64,000 bases of DNA from Solwaraspora sp. WMMA2065 (GCF_030345075.1 NZ_CP128361.1:3968001-4032000), one strand, 5' to 3'. Numbered from the stretch's first letter, positions 19,712 through 38,912 are shown. Translations and numbers: made by a program. Notes: generated by a model from the letters alone, not told the origin.

Positions 19712-20551
19712 CTAGCCGCGCTTGCGGGTGGCGTAGCGGCGGCGGACGATCAGCCGGTCACTCGGCTGGCCCTTACGACGGGTCCGGCCCTCCGGCTTGC
19801 CCTTCGGGTTCACCGGGTGGCGACCACCGGAGGTCTTGCCCTCACCACCACCGTGCGGGTGGTCGACCGGGTTCATCGCGACGCCACGGACGGTCGGGCG
19901 CTTGCCCTTCCACCGCATGCGGCCCGCCTTGCCCCAGTTGATGTTTGACTGGTCGGCGTTGCCGATCTCACCGATGGTGGCCCGGCAGCGCACGTCGACC
20001 CGGCGGATCTCGCCGGAGGGCATCCGCAGCGTCGCGTAGGCACCCTCCCGGCCGAGCAGCTGGATGCCGGTGCCGGCCGAGCGGGCCAGCTTGGCACCGC
20101 CACCCGGTCGCAGCTCCACACCATGGATGGTGGAACCGACCGGGATGTTGCGCAGCGGCAGATTGTTGCCGGGCTTGATGTCGGCGCCGGGGCCGGACTC
20201 AACGGCGTCGCCCTGCTTCAGGTCCTTCGGCGCGATGATGTAGCGCTTCTCGCCGTCGGCGTAGTGCAGCAGCGCGATCCGGGCGGTCCGGTTCGGGTCG
20301 TACTCGATGTGCGCGACCTTGGCCGGTACGCCGTCCTTGTCGACCCGCTTGAAGTCGATCAGCCGGTACTGGCGCTTGTGTCCACCGCCGTGGTGCCGGG
20401 CGGTGATCCGGCCGTGCGTGTTCCGACCGCCCTTCTTGGGCAGCGGCACCAGCAACGACTTCTCCGGTGTGGACCGGGTGATCTCGGCGAAGTCGGCGAC
20501 GGACGAACCACGGCGGCCCGGCGTCGTCGGCTTGTACTTACGGATTGGCAT
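19712..20551 (-). CDS. rplB: 50S ribosomal protein uL2
   Basis: 279 residues, required for peptidyl-transferase centre assembly. The conserved C-terminal [21 protein letters not shown] includes the histidine studied in E. coli L2 (H229 equivalent). 12 bp after rplW. Confidence 0.98.
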   Translation of the reverse strand: MPIRKYKPTTPGRRGSSVADFAEITRSTPEKSLLVPLPKKGGRNTHGRITARHHGGGHKRQYRLIDFKRVDKDGVPAKVAHIEYDPNRTARIALLHYADGEKRYIIAPKDLKQGDAVESGPGADIKPGNNLPLRNIPVGSTIHGVELRPGGGAKLARSAGTGIQLLGREGAYATLRMPSGEIRRVDVRCRATIGEIGNADQSNINWGKAGRMRWKGKRPTVRGVAMNPVDHPHGGGEGKTSGGRHPVNPKGKPEGRTRRKGQPSDRLIVRRRYATRKRG

Positions 20552-20563
20552 TGTCTACACCCC

Positions 20564-20866
20564 TCAGCTGACCGGGCCGCCGAAGGCCTCGATACGGTCA
20601 CCGTCGGCCAGCTTCACCATCGCCCGCTTGGTCGCCTTACGCTGACCGAAGCCGGTCCGGGTGCGCTTGCGCTTGCCCTCGCGGTTGAGCGTGTTCACGG
20701 TCAGCACGCGGACGTCGAAGATCTGCTGGATCGCGATCTTGATCTGGGTCTTGTTGGCGTCCGGGTGGACCAGGAACGTGTACCAGTTCCGGTTGAGCTC
20801 GGCGTAGCTCTTCTCCGAGACCACCGGCGCCACGATGATGTCGCGCGGGTCGGCAATCGTGCTCAC
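20564..20866 (-). CDS. rplW: 50S ribosomal protein uL23
   Basis: 100 residues; exit-tunnel docking site for trigger factor and SRP. Conserved [19 protein letters not shown] and [11 protein letters not shown] region. Start overlaps the rplD stop by 4 nt (GTGA). Confidence 0.97.
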   Translation of the reverse strand: MSTIADPRDIIVAPVVSEKSYAELNRNWYTFLVHPDANKTQIKIAIQQIFDVRVLTVNTLNREGKRKRTRTGFGQRKATKRAMVKLADGDRIEAFGGPVS

Positions 20867-21522
20867 TTGTCGCCCTCCTCGGTCTGCGCCGGAACACCGA
20901 GGAACTCGTCGAGAGCTCCCTTGGTGAAGACCACGTCGTCGGCGACCAGCACGTCGTACGTGTTGAGCTGACCCACTTCGATGAGGTGCACCAGCGGCGT
21001 GCTGTTGCGCAGGTTGCGCAGCGACAGCCAGTTGAGCTCGTCGGTCGCGCTGAGCACGACCAGCACCCGCTTGGCGGAGCTGACCTTGCGCAGCGTGGCC
21101 AGCGCACTCTTGGTCGACGGCTGCTCACCGGTGACGAACGCCTCCACGACGTGCAGCTGCCCGGAGCGCGCCCGGTCGGAGAGGGCACCGCGCAGCGCGG
21201 CGGCCTTCATCTTCTTGGGGGTCCGCTGGCTGTAGTCGCGCGGGACCGGGCCGTGCACCACGCCACCGCCGGCGAACTGCGGCGCGCGGATCGAGCCCTG
21301 CCGGGCGCGGCCGGTGCCCTTCTGCTTGTACGGCTTCTTGCCGCCGCCGGCGACCTCGCCACGGGTCTTGGTCTTGTGGGTGCCCTGCCGCGCGGCGGCG
21401 AGCTGGGCGACCACGACCTGGTGCATCAGGGCGATGTTGGCCTGTACGTCGAAGACCTCGCCCGGCAGGTCGACGGTGCCGCTCTTGGCACCCTCGGGGT
21501 TGATGACGTCAACGGTCGTCAT
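20863..21522 (-). CDS. rplD: 50S ribosomal protein uL4
   Basis: 219 residues with the long tunnel loop ([19 protein letters not shown]). In E. coli L4 represses its own S10 operon by binding the leader and stimulating NusA-dependent termination; whether this organism does so is unknown, but the rpsJ leader here is long. ATG 21522 overlaps the rplC stop by 4 nt. Confidence 0.97.
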   Translation of the reverse strand: MTTVDVINPEGAKSGTVDLPGEVFDVQANIALMHQVVVAQLAAARQGTHKTKTRGEVAGGGKKPYKQKGTGRARQGSIRAPQFAGGGVVHGPVPRDYSQRTPKKMKAAALRGALSDRARSGQLHVVEAFVTGEQPSTKSALATLRKVSSAKRVLVVLSATDELNWLSLRNLRNSTPLVHLIEVGQLNTYDVLVADDVVFTKGALDEFLGVPAQTEEGDK

Positions 21523-22184
21523 TTGGCGGCACCGCCCTTCTTCGCCTGCGCCTTCGCCGCGCTGCGGACCAGGATCAGCGCGCCGGCCGGACCCGGGATG
21601 GCGCCCTTGACGAGCAGCAGGTTGCTGTCCGGGTCGACCGCCTGCACGGTGAGGTTCTGCACGGTGTAGCGCACGCTGCCCATGCGGCCGGCCATCTTGA
21701 CGCCCTTGAAGACGCGTCCCGGGGTCGCGCAGGCGCCGATCGAGCCGGGCGAGCGGTGCTTACGCTCGACACCGTGGCTGGCCCGCAGGCCGTGGAAGCC
21801 GTGCCGCTTCATGACACCGGCGAATCCCTTGCCCTTGGTCCGGCCGGTGACGTCGATCCGGGCACCCGGCTCGAAGGCCTCGACGGTGATCTCCTGACCC
21901 AGCTCGTACTCGCTGGCGTCCGTGGTGCGCAGCTCGACCAGGTGCCGCCGCGGCGCCACGCCGGACTTGGCGAAGTGACCGGATTCCGGCTTGTTCACCT
22001 TGCGCGGGTCGACCGCGCCGAACGCGAGCTGGACCGCGGAGTAACCGTCCTTGTCGGCGGTCCGCACCTGGGTCACCACGCACGGGCCGGCCTGCACCAC
22101 CGTCACCGGGACGACCCGGTTGTTGTCCCAGACCTGGGTCATGCCGAGCTTGGCGCCCAGGATGCCCTTCACTTGCCTGTCCAT
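21519..22184 (-). CDS. rplC: 50S ribosomal protein uL3
   Basis: 221 residues. The W-loop region ([21 protein letters not shown]) that reaches the peptidyl-transferase centre is present; the Gln methylated by PrmB in E. coli is not, since the sequence reads [15 protein letters not shown]. 10 bp after rpsJ. Confidence 0.97.
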   Translation of the reverse strand: MDRQVKGILGAKLGMTQVWDNNRVVPVTVVQAGPCVVTQVRTADKDGYSAVQLAFGAVDPRKVNKPESGHFAKSGVAPRRHLVELRTTDASEYELGQEITVEAFEPGARIDVTGRTKGKGFAGVMKRHGFHGLRASHGVERKHRSPGSIGACATPGRVFKGVKMAGRMGSVRYTVQNLTVQAVDPDSNLLLVKGAIPGPAGALILVRSAAKAQAKKGGAAK

Positions 22185-22194
22185 TGTCCGGTCC

Positions 22195-22503
22195 CTACAG
22201 CTTGATCTCGATGTCGACGCCAGCCGGCAGGTCGAGGCGCATCAGCGAATCGACCGTCTTCGGAGTCGGGTCGATGATGTCGATCAGACGCTTGTGCGTG
22301 CGCATCTCGAAGTGCTCGCGCGAGTCCTTGTACTTGTGCGGCGAACGGATGACGCAGAAACGGTTGATCTCAGTGGGCAGCGGCACCGGGCCTGCGACCT
22401 GAGCGCCGGTGCGCGTCACCGTCTCGACGATCTTCCGCGCCGAGGAGTCCACGACCTCGTGGTCATAGGCCTTGAGCCGGATGCGGATCTTTTGTCCCGC
22501 CAT
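22195..22503 (-). CDS. rpsJ: 30S ribosomal protein uS10 (NusE)
   Basis: 102 residues; 30S head protein that doubles as NusE in antitermination and couples NusG to the ribosome. ATG 22503 is fixed by [19 protein letters not shown]. First gene of the S10 operon, with about 400 bp upstream that contain the conserved leader element (22602-22627) and a large hairpin (22810-22842). Confidence 0.97.
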
Positions 22504-22601
22504 GGTGGCTTCTGTTCCTTCTCTCTCCGCCCGCAATGGAGCCCGCTCGCCGGAGCGGATGCCGCCGGTCGGACCCCGGCGCTGCCGTTTCATTTCGGTG
22601 T

Positions 22602-22627
22602 CCGACCCCCGCGGTCGGGCGTGTCGC
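22602..22627 (-). promoter_or_regulatory. rpsJ leader element shared with the rpsL leader
   Basis: On the minus strand positions 22627-22608 read GCGACACGCCCGACCGCGGG, identical over 20 nt to 27424-27405 in the rpsL leader. A hairpin CCGAC/GTCGG with a 7-nt loop forms within 22602-22618. The 3' edge of the shared block lies 105 nt from the rpsJ start (108 nt in rpsL). Probably a cis-acting RNA signal for ribosomal-protein operons; mechanism unknown. Confidence 0.6.
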
Positions 22628-22809
22628 AACCGCTGACCAGGCTCCGCCCCGGGACTCCGGAGCGATCTGGCCCCACGCGGAGACGATCCCCACCGCTGAG
22701 GTCTTGGGCACCGGGCCAGGCCGGCGGCACCCCGGTCGACGACACGGCGAAAGCCGTGCGCTGCCGAACAGTGCGGGTGCCGCGGCAGATCTGCCCCGGA
22801 CGCCGTGCG

Positions 22810-22842
22810 AGGGTGGCTGACTGCCGGGCAGCCAGCCACCCT
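22810..22842 (-). terminator. Large hairpin between tuf and rpsJ
   Basis: Ten-base-pair stem (22810-22819 with 22833-22842) capped by a second CTGC/GCAG helix. It lies 64 nt past the tuf stop, so it may terminate the str operon or act in the rpsJ leader. No T-tract. A weaker 8-bp hairpin (22867-22884, GCCGTACC/GGTACGGC) is nearby and overlaps a possible CATACT -10 (22862-22867). I find no better rpsJ promoter in the 402-bp gap. Confidence 0.5.
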
Positions 22843-22905
22843 ACGCGGACGCAACCTGACTAGTATGCCGTACCGAGGTACGGCAAGGCCAATCGGGCTA
22901 CCAGT

Positions 22906-24099
22906 TCACTTGATGATCTTGGTGACCCGGCCGGCGCCGACGGTGCGGCCACCCTCCCGAATCGCGAACTTCAGGTTCTCCTCCATGGCGATCGGCTGGA
23001 TCAGCTTCACGCTCATCGAGGTGTTGTCACCGGGCATGACCATCTCGGTGCCCTCCGGCAGCGTGACCACACCGGTCACGTCGGTGGTCCGGAAGTAGAA
23101 CTGCGGACGGTAGTTCTGGAAGAACGGGGTGTGCCGGCCACCCTCCTCCTTGGAGAGGATGTAGACCGTCGCCTCGAACTCCGTGTGCGGGGTGGTGGTA
23201 CCCGGCTTGATGACCACCATGCCGCGCTCGACGTCCTCGCGCTTGATACCACGCAGCAGCAGACCGACGTTCTCACCGGCCCGCGCCTCGTCGAGCAGCT
23301 TGCGGAACATCTCGATACCGGTGCAGGTGGTCTTCATCGACTTCTCGCGGATGCCGACGATCTCCACCTCCTCGTTCGGCTTGAGCACGCCACGCTCGGC
23401 GCGACCGGTCACCACGGTGCCCCGACCGGTGATCGTGAAGACGTCCTCGATCGGCATCAGGAACGGCTTCTCGGTCTCCCGCTCGGGCTGCGGGATCGCG
23501 GTGTCGACCGCGTTCATCAGCTCCATGAGCTTGTCGGACCACTCCTCGTCGCCCTCCAGCGCCTTCAGCGCGGAGACCCGAACCACCGGCAGGTCGTCGC
23601 CCGGGTACTCCTGGGCCGACAGCAACTCACGGACCTCGAGCTCGACCAGCTCGAGCAGCTCCTCGTCGTCGACCATGTCGCTCTTGTTGAGCGCCACGAC
23701 GATGTACGGGACGCCGACCTGACGGGCCAGCAGCACGTGCTCGCGGGTCTGCGGCATCGGGCCGTCGGTCGCCGCGACCACCAGGATCGCGCCGTCCATC
23801 TGCGCGGCACCGGTGATCATGTTCTTGATGTAGTCGGCGTGCCCGGGGCAGTCGACGTGCGCGTAGTGCCGCGCCTCGGTCTGGTACTCGACGTGCGCGA
23901 TCGAGATCGTGATGCCGCGGGCCTTCTCCTCCGGCGCCTTGTCGATCTCGTCGAACGGCGTGTACGGGTTGAGGTCCGGCATCCTGTCGTGCAGGACCTT
24001 GGTGATGGCCGCCGTCAGCGTCGTCTTACCGTGGTCGATGTGACCAATGGTGCCGATGTTGACGTGCGGCTTAGTCCGCTCGAACTTCGCCTTCGCCAC
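22906..24099 (-). CDS. tuf: Elongation factor Tu
   Basis: GTPase that carries aminoacyl-tRNA to the A site. 397 residues with all G motifs: [10 protein letters not shown] (G1), DCPGHADY (G3), NKSD (G4). Start GTG 24099 has a perfect AGGAGG six bases upstream. 187 bp after fusA; a short hairpin (24263-24280) lies between. Sensitivity to kirromycin or GE2270-type drugs cannot be judged beyond an ordinary-looking sequence. Confidence 0.98.
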   Translation of the reverse strand: MAKAKFERTKPHVNIGTIGHIDHGKTTLTAAITKVLHDRMPDLNPYTPFDEIDKAPEEKARGITISIAHVEYQTEARHYAHVDCPGHADYIKNMITGAAQMDGAILVVAATDGPMPQTREHVLLARQVGVPYIVVALNKSDMVDDEELLELVELEVRELLSAQEYPGDDLPVVRVSALKALEGDEEWSDKLMELMNAVDTAIPQPERETEKPFLMPIEDVFTITGRGTVVTGRAERGVLKPNEEVEIVGIREKSMKTTCTGIEMFRKLLDEARAGENVGLLLRGIKREDVERGMVVIKPGTTTPHTEFEATVYILSKEEGGRHTPFFQNYRPQFYFRTTDVTGVVTLPEGTEMVMPGDNTSMSVKLIQPIAMEENLKFAIREGGRTVGAGRVTKIIK

Positions 24100-24262
24100 T
24101 GGTGTCCTCCTGTGGACTTCTTGGTTCGTACGCCCGGCGCGCCGTTCGGCGCTTAGGACTCTGTCGACAGCCTTTCCGGTCCGGTGTCGGCGACCGGGAA
24201 GTGCTCGGGTCTTGCGGCGGTCACGCCTTCAGGCCCGGTATGCAGCTCGCCCGAGACGGGCC

Positions 24263-24280
24263 GGGGAGGGTCAGCTCCCC
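24263..24280 (-). other. Small hairpin after fusA
   Basis: GGGGAG/CTCCCC with a 6-nt loop starting 7 bp past the fusA stop, in the fusA-tuf spacer (24100-24286). It may be a partial terminator or an RNA stability element. No clear tuf-specific promoter is visible. Confidence 0.4.
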
Positions 24281-24286
24281 GACCCG

Positions 24287-26383
<2,097 letters not shown>

Positions 26384-26450
26384 TTCAATCCCTACTTCGT
26401 CTCGTCGTCGACTGTGTCTGCGCGGCTATGCCGGCGGGCATGACAGCGGC

Positions 26451-26921
26451 CTACCAGCGGTAGTGAGCGAAGGCCTTGTTGGACTCCGCCATCTTGTGGG
26501 TGTCCTCGCGGCGCTTGACCGCCGCGCCGAGACCGTTGCTCGCGTCCAGCAGCTCGTTCATCAGCCGCTCGATCATCGTCTTCTCCCGGCGGGCCTTGGA
26601 GTACTGGACCAGCCAGCGCAGCCCGAGGGTGGTCGCCCGGGACGGGCGGACCTCGACCGGCACCTGGTACGTCGCGCCACCGACCCGGCGGCTGCGGACC
26701 TCCAGGGTCGGCTTCACGTTGTCCATGGCGCGCTTGAGGGTGACGACCGGGTCGGTGCCGGACTTCTCCCGGCAGCCCTCCAGGGCGCCGTAGACGATCC
26801 GCTCGGCGAGCTGACGCTTGCCCCGCAGCAGGATCTTGTTGACCAGCTGGGTCACCAGCGGGGAGTTGTACACCGGGTCCGCGACCAGGGGACGACGCGG
26901 AGCAGGGCCCTTACGCGGCAT
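26451..26921 (-). CDS. rpsG: 30S ribosomal protein uS7
   Basis: 156 residues, the normal length; head assembly protein and, in E. coli, the repressor of the str operon. [20 protein letters not shown] fixes ATG 26921. One base after the rpsL stop, so cotranslated. Confidence 0.98.
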   Translation of the reverse strand: MPRKGPAPRRPLVADPVYNSPLVTQLVNKILLRGKRQLAERIVYGALEGCREKSGTDPVVTLKRAMDNVKPTLEVRSRRVGGATYQVPVEVRPSRATTLGLRWLVQYSKARREKTMIERLMNELLDASNGLGAAVKRREDTHKMAESNKAFAHYRW

Positions 26922-26922
26922 C

Positions 26923-27297
26923 TCAGCTCTTCTCCTTCTTCGCGCCGTAGCGGCTGCGAGCCTGCTTGCGGTTGCGGACACCCTGGGTGTCCAGCGAACC
27001 GCGGACGATCTTGTAGCGGACGCCCGGGAGGTCCTTTACCCGGCCGCCGCGCACCAGCACGATGGAGTGCTCCTGCAGGTTGTGGCCGACGCCGGGGATG
27101 TAGGCGGTCACCTCGATCTGGCTGCTCAGCTTCACCCGAGCGACCTTGCGCAGCGCGGAGTTCGGCTTCTTGGGGGTGGTGGTGTACACACGGGTGCACA
27201 CGCCACGACGCTGCGGGCTGCCCTTGAGCGCCGGCGTCTTGGTCTTGCTCGTCTTGTCCTGGCGGCCCTTGCGGACCAGCTGCTGGATCGTTGGCAC
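26923..27297 (-). CDS. rpsL: 30S ribosomal protein uS12
   Basis: 124 residues from GTG 27297; decoding-centre protein. The streptomycin-related sites are wild type: [13 protein letters not shown] (K43 region) and [13 protein letters not shown] (K88), with the Asp after K88 that is methylthiolated in other bacteria. First gene of the str operon with a 5' leader of about 265 nt. Confidence 0.98.
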   Translation of the reverse strand: MPTIQQLVRKGRQDKTSKTKTPALKGSPQRRGVCTRVYTTTPKKPNSALRKVARVKLSSQIEVTAYIPGVGHNLQEHSIVLVRGGRVKDLPGVRYKIVRGSLDTQGVRNRKQARSRYGAKKEKS

Positions 27298-27398
27298 CGG
27301 GTTCCTTTGCTCCCTCCGGCCGCACGGGCGGCCGCACTTTTCCTCAGCCGCCCCGCAGGCCGACTCTCCTACACTCCGACCGGCCACCCGACAGGGCA

Positions 27399-27424
27399 CC
27401 GACACCCGCGGTCGGGCGTGTCGC
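27399..27424 (-). promoter_or_regulatory. rpsL leader element shared with the rpsJ leader
   Basis: Minus-strand 27424-27405 is the same 20-nt block as in the rpsJ leader and is followed by TGTCGG (rpsJ: GGTCGG), so the CCGAC/GTCGG hairpin is kept. It starts about 140 nt downstream of the predicted transcription start and ends 108 nt before the GTG. The remainder of the 483-bp gap 27298-27780 holds the promoter and nothing else I recognise. Confidence 0.6.
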
Positions 27425-27570
27425 CCGCACGCGGACCCGGCCGTCAGCTGTCAACCACCGGAATCTGCACTTCGCCGTTGCGCTGCCCGTTGACCATCGA
27501 CCCAGATCGGGCCGCCGGCCCGGATCGGGCGCACGCACGACTTGCCCGGGCAGGCCGGGCACAAGAGGGT

Positions 27571-27599
27571 AGAGTACCCACCACGCGCGCGCAGGTCAA
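27571..27599 (-). promoter_or_regulatory. Promoter of the str operon
   Basis: Minus strand: TTGACC (27594-27599), 17-nt spacer, TACTCT (27571-27576). One of the best housekeeping promoter matches in the window. Predicted start near 27564. Confidence 0.7.
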
Positions 27600-27780
27600 A
27601 ACGGCGGCACCGAACTCCTGACCCCGGCTTCACAATCTCGGAACCCGAACCCCGGACTCGGATCGGCCGTCTGTCTGCTCCGCCCGCAGCGGACCGCTCC
27701 GATCACCAAGTGTACCGGTTCGCCCGGGTGCCGGCCCGGCGGGCGGCGTACTGGCCCCAGCCGGATGCTCCTACCGATGG

Positions 27781-28272
27781 TCAGGCGGCGACCAGCAGGA
27801 GCGCGACGGCGAAGCTGAACAGGGTCACCGCCAGCCCCACCCCGCCGCAACTGATCCCGGCGATCGCCAGACCGCGGCCGGTGAACCGCACCGCCGGCGG
27901 TGGCGCGGTCTGCCGGACCTGGCGCAGCCCGAGCAGGCCCAGACCGACGGCTGCGGCCCCGAAGGCGACACCGAGCAGGGTGAACGCCCCGGCAGCCCAA
28001 CCGCCCCAGCCGCCGTCTGCGCCGGCCATGCCCAGGCAGCCGACGGTGAACGACACCAGCACCGAGATGACCCCGGCGATCAACGACGTCACCGCCAGGC
28101 CGGACACCACCGGCGGTACCTCCAGGTGCACCAGCCCGAAACTCGTGCCGGGCACCGGCTCCACCCGCCGTGGCGACAGCCGTCCCTCCGGCGGTGGCGG
28201 GGCCACCGGTCGGGCACCGGGCGGCGGCCCGGCCGGCGACGTTGCGGTCCCGTACCCCGGGAACTGGGTCAC
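27781..28272 (-). CDS. Small multi-pass membrane protein, unknown
   Basis: 163 residues from GTG 28272, with AGGAGG seven bases upstream. A Pro/Gly-rich cytoplasmic N-terminus (about 45 residues) is followed by three or four hydrophobic helices (LAVTSLIAGVISVLVSFTVG, AFTLLGVAFGAAAVGLGLLG, a third near the C-terminus). Resembles DUF4190-type actinobacterial membrane proteins with an N-terminal Pro-rich tail, but that is a resemblance only. It lies 96 bp downstream of the next gene, likely its partner. Confidence 0.7.
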   Translation of the reverse strand: MTQFPGYGTATSPAGPPPGARPVAPPPPEGRLSPRRVEPVPGTSFGLVHLEVPPVVSGLAVTSLIAGVISVLVSFTVGCLGMAGADGGWGGWAAGAFTLLGVAFGAAAVGLGLLGLRQVRQTAPPPAVRFTGRGLAIAGISCGGVGLAVTLFSFAVALLLVAA

Positions 28273-28368
28273 CTGCGCTCCTCCTCGTCCTGCGACCGGC
28301 CCAGCCGGTCGTCCGTGACCAGCCGGTGACTCGACCCGGTCGCCCGGGCCGACCGGGTGCCGCAGCGG

Positions 28369-28734
28369 TCAGTCGATGCCGGGGTCGAAGTCCTGTCCGA
28401 CCGGACCGGTGGCCCAGTCGAAGATGCCGAGTACCAGCGCCAGGGTCAGCGTCACGACGGCGAGGAGCAGGCCCGTCCAGGCCAGCCGTTCGCCGCGGCG
28501 CAGCCAGCCCGTCCCGGTCAGGTAACCCCGCGACGAGTACGCCTCCCGGCGTGCCTGGTTGGCCAGCAGCAGCGCCACCACGGCCGGCACCACGCCGCCG
28601 ACCAGCAGCCCGGTGAGCGCCGCGACCAACCCGAGCGCGAAGACGGCTCCGGCCTTGGTGGACCGCACCGGGTCGGGGTCCGCCGGATGCCGTGGCGTCG
28701 GGTGCGCGGCCTGGGGCACCGGGGTCACCTGCAC
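28369..28734 (-). CDS. Small membrane protein, probably leaderless mRNA
   Basis: 121 residues from GTG 28734. After a Pro-rich N-terminus there are two long hydrophobic stretches (AGAVFALGLVAALTGLLVGG with VVPAVVALLLA, then WTGLLLAVVTLTLALVLGIF) and a short acidic tail. Similar in size and layout to its downstream neighbour, so they may be distant paralogs. No Shine-Dalgarno; TAGGCT (28741-28746) ends 6 nt before the GTG, suggesting a leaderless transcript. No function assignable. Confidence 0.65.
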   Translation of the reverse strand: MQVTPVPQAAHPTPRHPADPDPVRSTKAGAVFALGLVAALTGLLVGGVVPAVVALLLANQARREAYSSRGYLTGTGWLRRGERLAWTGLLLAVVTLTLALVLGIFDWATGPVGQDFDPGID

Positions 28735-28755
28735 GGTGCCAGCCTACAAGCTGAA

Positions 28756-28793
28756 GGCGCCTGTCCCACCGCGGTCGCGGTGGGACAGGCGCC
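28756..28793 (-). terminator. rpoBC terminator hairpin
   Basis: Perfect 18-bp inverted repeat (28756-28773 with 28776-28793) with a minimal loop, 24 bp after the rpoC stop. No T-tract. It overlaps the upstream promoter region of the following membrane-protein gene. Confidence 0.85.
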
Positions 28794-28816
28794 CGGACAG
28801 TCGTACCTGCCGCTGA

Positions 28817-32704
<3,888 letters not shown>

Positions 32705-32790
32705 GTTTCGTGTCCCCTATGTCGTCGTCGCTACTGCTGGTTCACGGGGCCCCGGTCGGCGGCCCTGGGGTCAGGGCCGCCGACCGCGCC

Positions 32791-36222
<3,432 letters not shown>

Positions 36223-36348
36223 GATGCGTCCTTCCGAGGACCGGTGCTGCAGACGGCTGTTTCGCGCGCACTCCAAAGAACCTCGGTCAAAATATCCAGG
36301 ATCGGACATTCCGGGCGCGAGGCAAGTCGGAAGGCAGCGCAAACTAGC

Positions 36349-36378
36349 AGTGTAGCCGAGCGGCTAACCGCTGTCCAG
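36349..36378 (-). promoter_or_regulatory. Candidate rpoB promoter
   Basis: Minus strand: CTGGAC (36373-36378), 18-nt spacer, TACACT (36349-36354); the same -10 as the infA promoter. The spacer contains the palindrome TAGCCG/CGGCTA (36353-36366). Predicted leader about 120 nt. The 571-bp rplL-rpoB gap (36223-36793) otherwise holds the hairpin 36737-36769 and about 360 bp in which I see no gene. Confidence 0.5.
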
Positions 36379-36736
36379 CCCGACGCCGAAGGACGTCGCG
36401 GAGCTGGTCGGGGCGACCGGGACCGGTGCCTCCGTACCGCTCGGAACGCGGCGTTCCCACGGAGCCTGGTGGGGGCTGGCGAACACCGGGACCCTGACCG
36501 GTCTCCCGATCCGGCGACCCGCTGCTGGTGCCATTACCCAGCTTTGGCCGTCGCAAGCCCATGAAACAGCTTGCTGTAGTCAGCGTGCCTGCCGGTCCGT
36601 GCCGCGTCAAGGCCTGTCGTACGGGGAGATCGCCCACTACGTCAGCCGGTTGCCGGCCGACCGGGCAGCCCGTCGACCCGGCCAAGGGCGAAATGCCCTG
36701 ATCATCGGGCAGTCGCACCGGGTGTGCGAACGGAAA

Positions 36737-36769
36737 CGGGCGGCAACCCCCGTGGGGGATCGCCGCCCG
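36737..36769 (-). terminator. rplL-rpoB intergenic terminator/attenuator
   Basis: CGGGCGGC (36737-36744) pairs with GCCGCCCG (36762-36769), with an inner CCCCC/GGGGG helix. On the minus strand the stem is followed by TTTCCGTT, a weak T-tract. It starts about 25 nt after the rplL stop. Partial termination here would lower rpoBC relative to rplJL, as is well known in other bacteria. Confidence 0.7.
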
Positions 36770-36793
36770 CAACCAACCTCGGTGTGGGTCAGG

Positions 36794-37180
36794 TCACTTG
36801 AGGGTGACCTTGGCGCCCTCCGCCTCCAGCTTGGCCTTGGCCTTGTCGGCGGTCTCCTTGTTGGCCTTCTCCAGGACCGCCTTCGGCGCGGCCTCGACCA
36901 GGTCCTTGGCCTCCTTGAGGCCGAGGCCGGTCAGCTCCCGGACCACCTTGATGACCTGAATCTTCTTGCCACCGTCCGCGTCGAGGATGACGTCGAACTC
37001 GTCCTTCTCCGGCTCGGCCTCGGCCGGTGCGGCGGCCGGGCCACCAGCGGCCGCGACGGCCACCGGCGCGGCGGCGGTCACGTCGAAGGTCTCCTCGAAC
37101 TGCTTCACGAACTCCGAGAGCTCGATCAGCGTCATCTCCTTGAACGCGTCGAGCAGCTCGTCGGTGCTGAGCTTCGCCAT
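36794..37180 (-). CDS. rplL: 50S ribosomal protein bL12 (L7/L12)
   Basis: 128-residue stalk protein that recruits translational GTPases. N-terminal dimer domain ([15 protein letters not shown]), Ala-rich hinge, C-terminal domain ([21 protein letters not shown]). 46 bp after rplJ. Confidence 0.98.
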   Translation of the reverse strand: MAKLSTDELLDAFKEMTLIELSEFVKQFEETFDVTAAAPVAVAAAGGPAAAPAEAEPEKDEFDVILDADGGKKIQVIKVVRELTGLGLKEAKDLVEAAPKAVLEKANKETADKAKAKLEAEGAKVTLK

Positions 37181-37226
37181 GGTCGGCTTCCTTTCGAATT
37201 GAGTACGTTGACGGGGCGCTGGCGGG

Positions 37227-37769
37227 TCAGGCCTGCGTACCCTCGGATTCGCGCTTGTCCTGCAGCGCTGCCGCCAGGCGGGCGGTCTTCGACAGCGGGG
37301 CCTGCAGCACGGCCGCGGCCTTGCTCAGGTTCGCCTTCATGCCACCGGCCAGCTTGGCCAGCAGCACCTCGCGGGACTCGAGGTCGGCCAACTTGTTGAC
37401 CTCGGTCGCGGTGATCGCGCGCCCCTCGAAGACCCCGCCCTTGATGACCAGCATCGGGTTGGCCTTGGCGAAGTCGCGCAGGCCCTTCGCGGCCTCGACC
37501 ACGTCGCCGGAGACGAAGGTGAGCGCGGTAGGACCGGTGAACAGCGCGTCGAGTCCGTCGATACCCGCGTCCGACGCGGCCCGCTTGGCCAGGGTGTTCT
37601 TCGCCACCGAGTAGGTCGCGCTCTGCCCCAGCGAACGGCGCAGCTGGGTCAGCTGGGCGACGGTGAGACCCCGGTACTCGGTGAGCACCGTGGCACCCGA
37701 TTCACGGAACCGTTCGGTCAGGTCGGCGACCGCAGTCGCCTTGTCGGCACGAACCGGCTTGTCCGCCAT
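37227..37769 (-). CDS. rplJ: 50S ribosomal protein uL10
   Basis: Stalk base protein, 180 residues from ATG 37769 ([17 protein letters not shown]). Binds 23S rRNA and bL12 dimers through its C-terminal helix; the L10-L12 complex is the known repressor of its own mRNA. Preceded by a recognisable L10-type leader. Confidence 0.97.
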   Translation of the reverse strand: MADKPVRADKATAVADLTERFRESGATVLTEYRGLTVAQLTQLRRSLGQSATYSVAKNTLAKRAASDAGIDGLDALFTGPTALTFVSGDVVEAAKGLRDFAKANPMLVIKGGVFEGRAITATEVNKLADLESREVLLAKLAGGMKANLSKAAAVLQAPLSKTARLAAALQDKRESEGTQA

Positions 37770-37845
37770 GTCCCTCCTCTCTGGTGCTCCAGGCTGGCGG
37801 TCGGCCGGCGGATGGCCGGCCGGCCGGGAAGATCCCGCGCCCACG

Positions 37846-37997
37846 AAAAACGCCCCGGGCGCAGGGCGCACGGGGCGAGACAGCCGTCAGCCGACGGCGA
37901 TGACTCATCGTCCGTTCCGCCCCTGCGCGGGCCGCCCGTGAAAACGGGACCTTCAACCGTGCCGAGGCACGGTGACCAGCGGTCTTTGGGTGTGGAT
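37846..37997 (-). ncRNA. L10-type leader with intrinsic attenuator
   Basis: The minus-strand transcript starts near 37997 and contains AAAGACCGCTGGT, like the hallmark of L10 leader RNAs, then a CCGTGC/GCACGG helix. It ends in an intrinsic terminator: CGCCCCG (37851-37857) pairs with CGGGGCG (37871-37877), followed by TTTTT (37850-37846), the clearest T-tract in the window. An alternative pairing of minus-strand GCGCAGGG (37921-37928) with CCCTGCGC (37859-37866) would disturb that terminator. L10-L12 binding presumably controls the switch. Confidence 0.75.
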
Positions 37998-38003
37998 AGG
38001 GCA

Positions 38004-38033
38004 AGCGTACGGCACCGCAGCGGCAGGCACCAA
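38004..38033 (-). promoter_or_regulatory. rplJ promoter
   Basis: Minus strand: TTGGTG (38028-38033), 18-nt spacer, TACGCT (38004-38009). It drives rplJL and probably rpoBC. It sits within the 334-bp gap 37770-38103, which is otherwise leader. Confidence 0.6.
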
Positions 38034-38103
38034 ATTCGCCCGGCACGGCGGTGGGGGCGGGGTCCGCCGGACCCCGCCCCCACCGTCAGTCGATCTGGAC
38101 CGC

Positions 38104-38820
38104 TCAGCCTTCGCTGGTCGCCTCGTGCAGGTCCTTGACCACGTTCGGGTCCACCGGTACGCCCGGCCCCATGGTGGTGGTCAGCACGACCTTCCTGAGG
38201 TACTTGCCCTTGGCCGCGGACGGCTTGGCCCGCAGCACCTCGTCGAGTACGGCCGCGTAGTTGTCGATCAGCTGGGCCTCGCCGAACGAGGCCTTCCCGA
38301 TGATCAGGTGCAGGTTGGAGTGCTTGTCCACCCGGAAGGCGATCTTGCCGCCCTTGATGTCCGAGACGGCCTTGGTCACGTCCATGGTGACCGTACCGGT
38401 CTTCGGGTTCGGCATCAGGCCGCGCGGGCCCAGGATCCGCGCGATCCGGCCGATCTTCGCCATCTGGTCCGGGGTGGCGATCGCCGCGTCGAAGTCCAGC
38501 CAGCCGCCCTGAATCCGGGCAACCAGCTCATCGGTGCCGACCTCGTCCGCGCCGGCGGCGACGGCCTCCTCCGCCTTCGCCCCAGCGGCGAAGACGATCA
38601 CTCGGGCCGTCTTGCCCGTACCGTGCGGCAGGTTGACCGTGCCGCGGACCATCTGGTCCGCCTTGCGCGGGTCGATGCCGAGGCGCATCGCGACCTCGAC
38701 CGTGGCGTCGAACTTCGACGAGCTCGTCTCCTTGGCCAACTTCACCGCCTCGGCCGGGGCGTACAGCTTCGTCCGGTCGATCTGCTCGGTGGCCTTGCGG
38801 TAGTTCTTGCTGCGCTGCAT
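38104..38820 (-). CDS. rplA: 50S ribosomal protein uL1
   Basis: L1-stalk protein, 238 residues; binds 23S rRNA and, in E. coli, represses the rplKA mRNA. Conserved [11 protein letters not shown] and [15 protein letters not shown]. 92 bp after rplK. Confidence 0.97.
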   Translation of the reverse strand: MQRSKNYRKATEQIDRTKLYAPAEAVKLAKETSSSKFDATVEVAMRLGIDPRKADQMVRGTVNLPHGTGKTARVIVFAAGAKAEEAVAAGADEVGTDELVARIQGGWLDFDAAIATPDQMAKIGRIARILGPRGLMPNPKTGTVTMDVTKAVSDIKGGKIAFRVDKHSNLHLIIGKASFGEAQLIDNYAAVLDEVLRAKPSAAKGKYLRKVVLTTTMGPGVPVDPNVVKDLHEATSEG

Positions 38821-38912
38821 TGTCTCTGGCTCCTGTGGTCACTGGCGGGCGACGCCGTGCGCGCGCCCTCCCACGTCGGTCGGCTCCGACCCGCAGTCGC
38901 GGGTCGGGACGG

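Noticed and set aside
22862-22893. TTGGCC with CATACT as an rpsJ promoter
   Set aside because: Spacer of 19 nt and an overlap with the 8-bp hairpin make it too weak to list as a promoter.
36223-36342. N-terminal extension of rpoB by 40 residues
   Set aside because: TTG 36222 has a good GGAAGG and the usual RpoB N-terminus; the extension overlaps the predicted leader.
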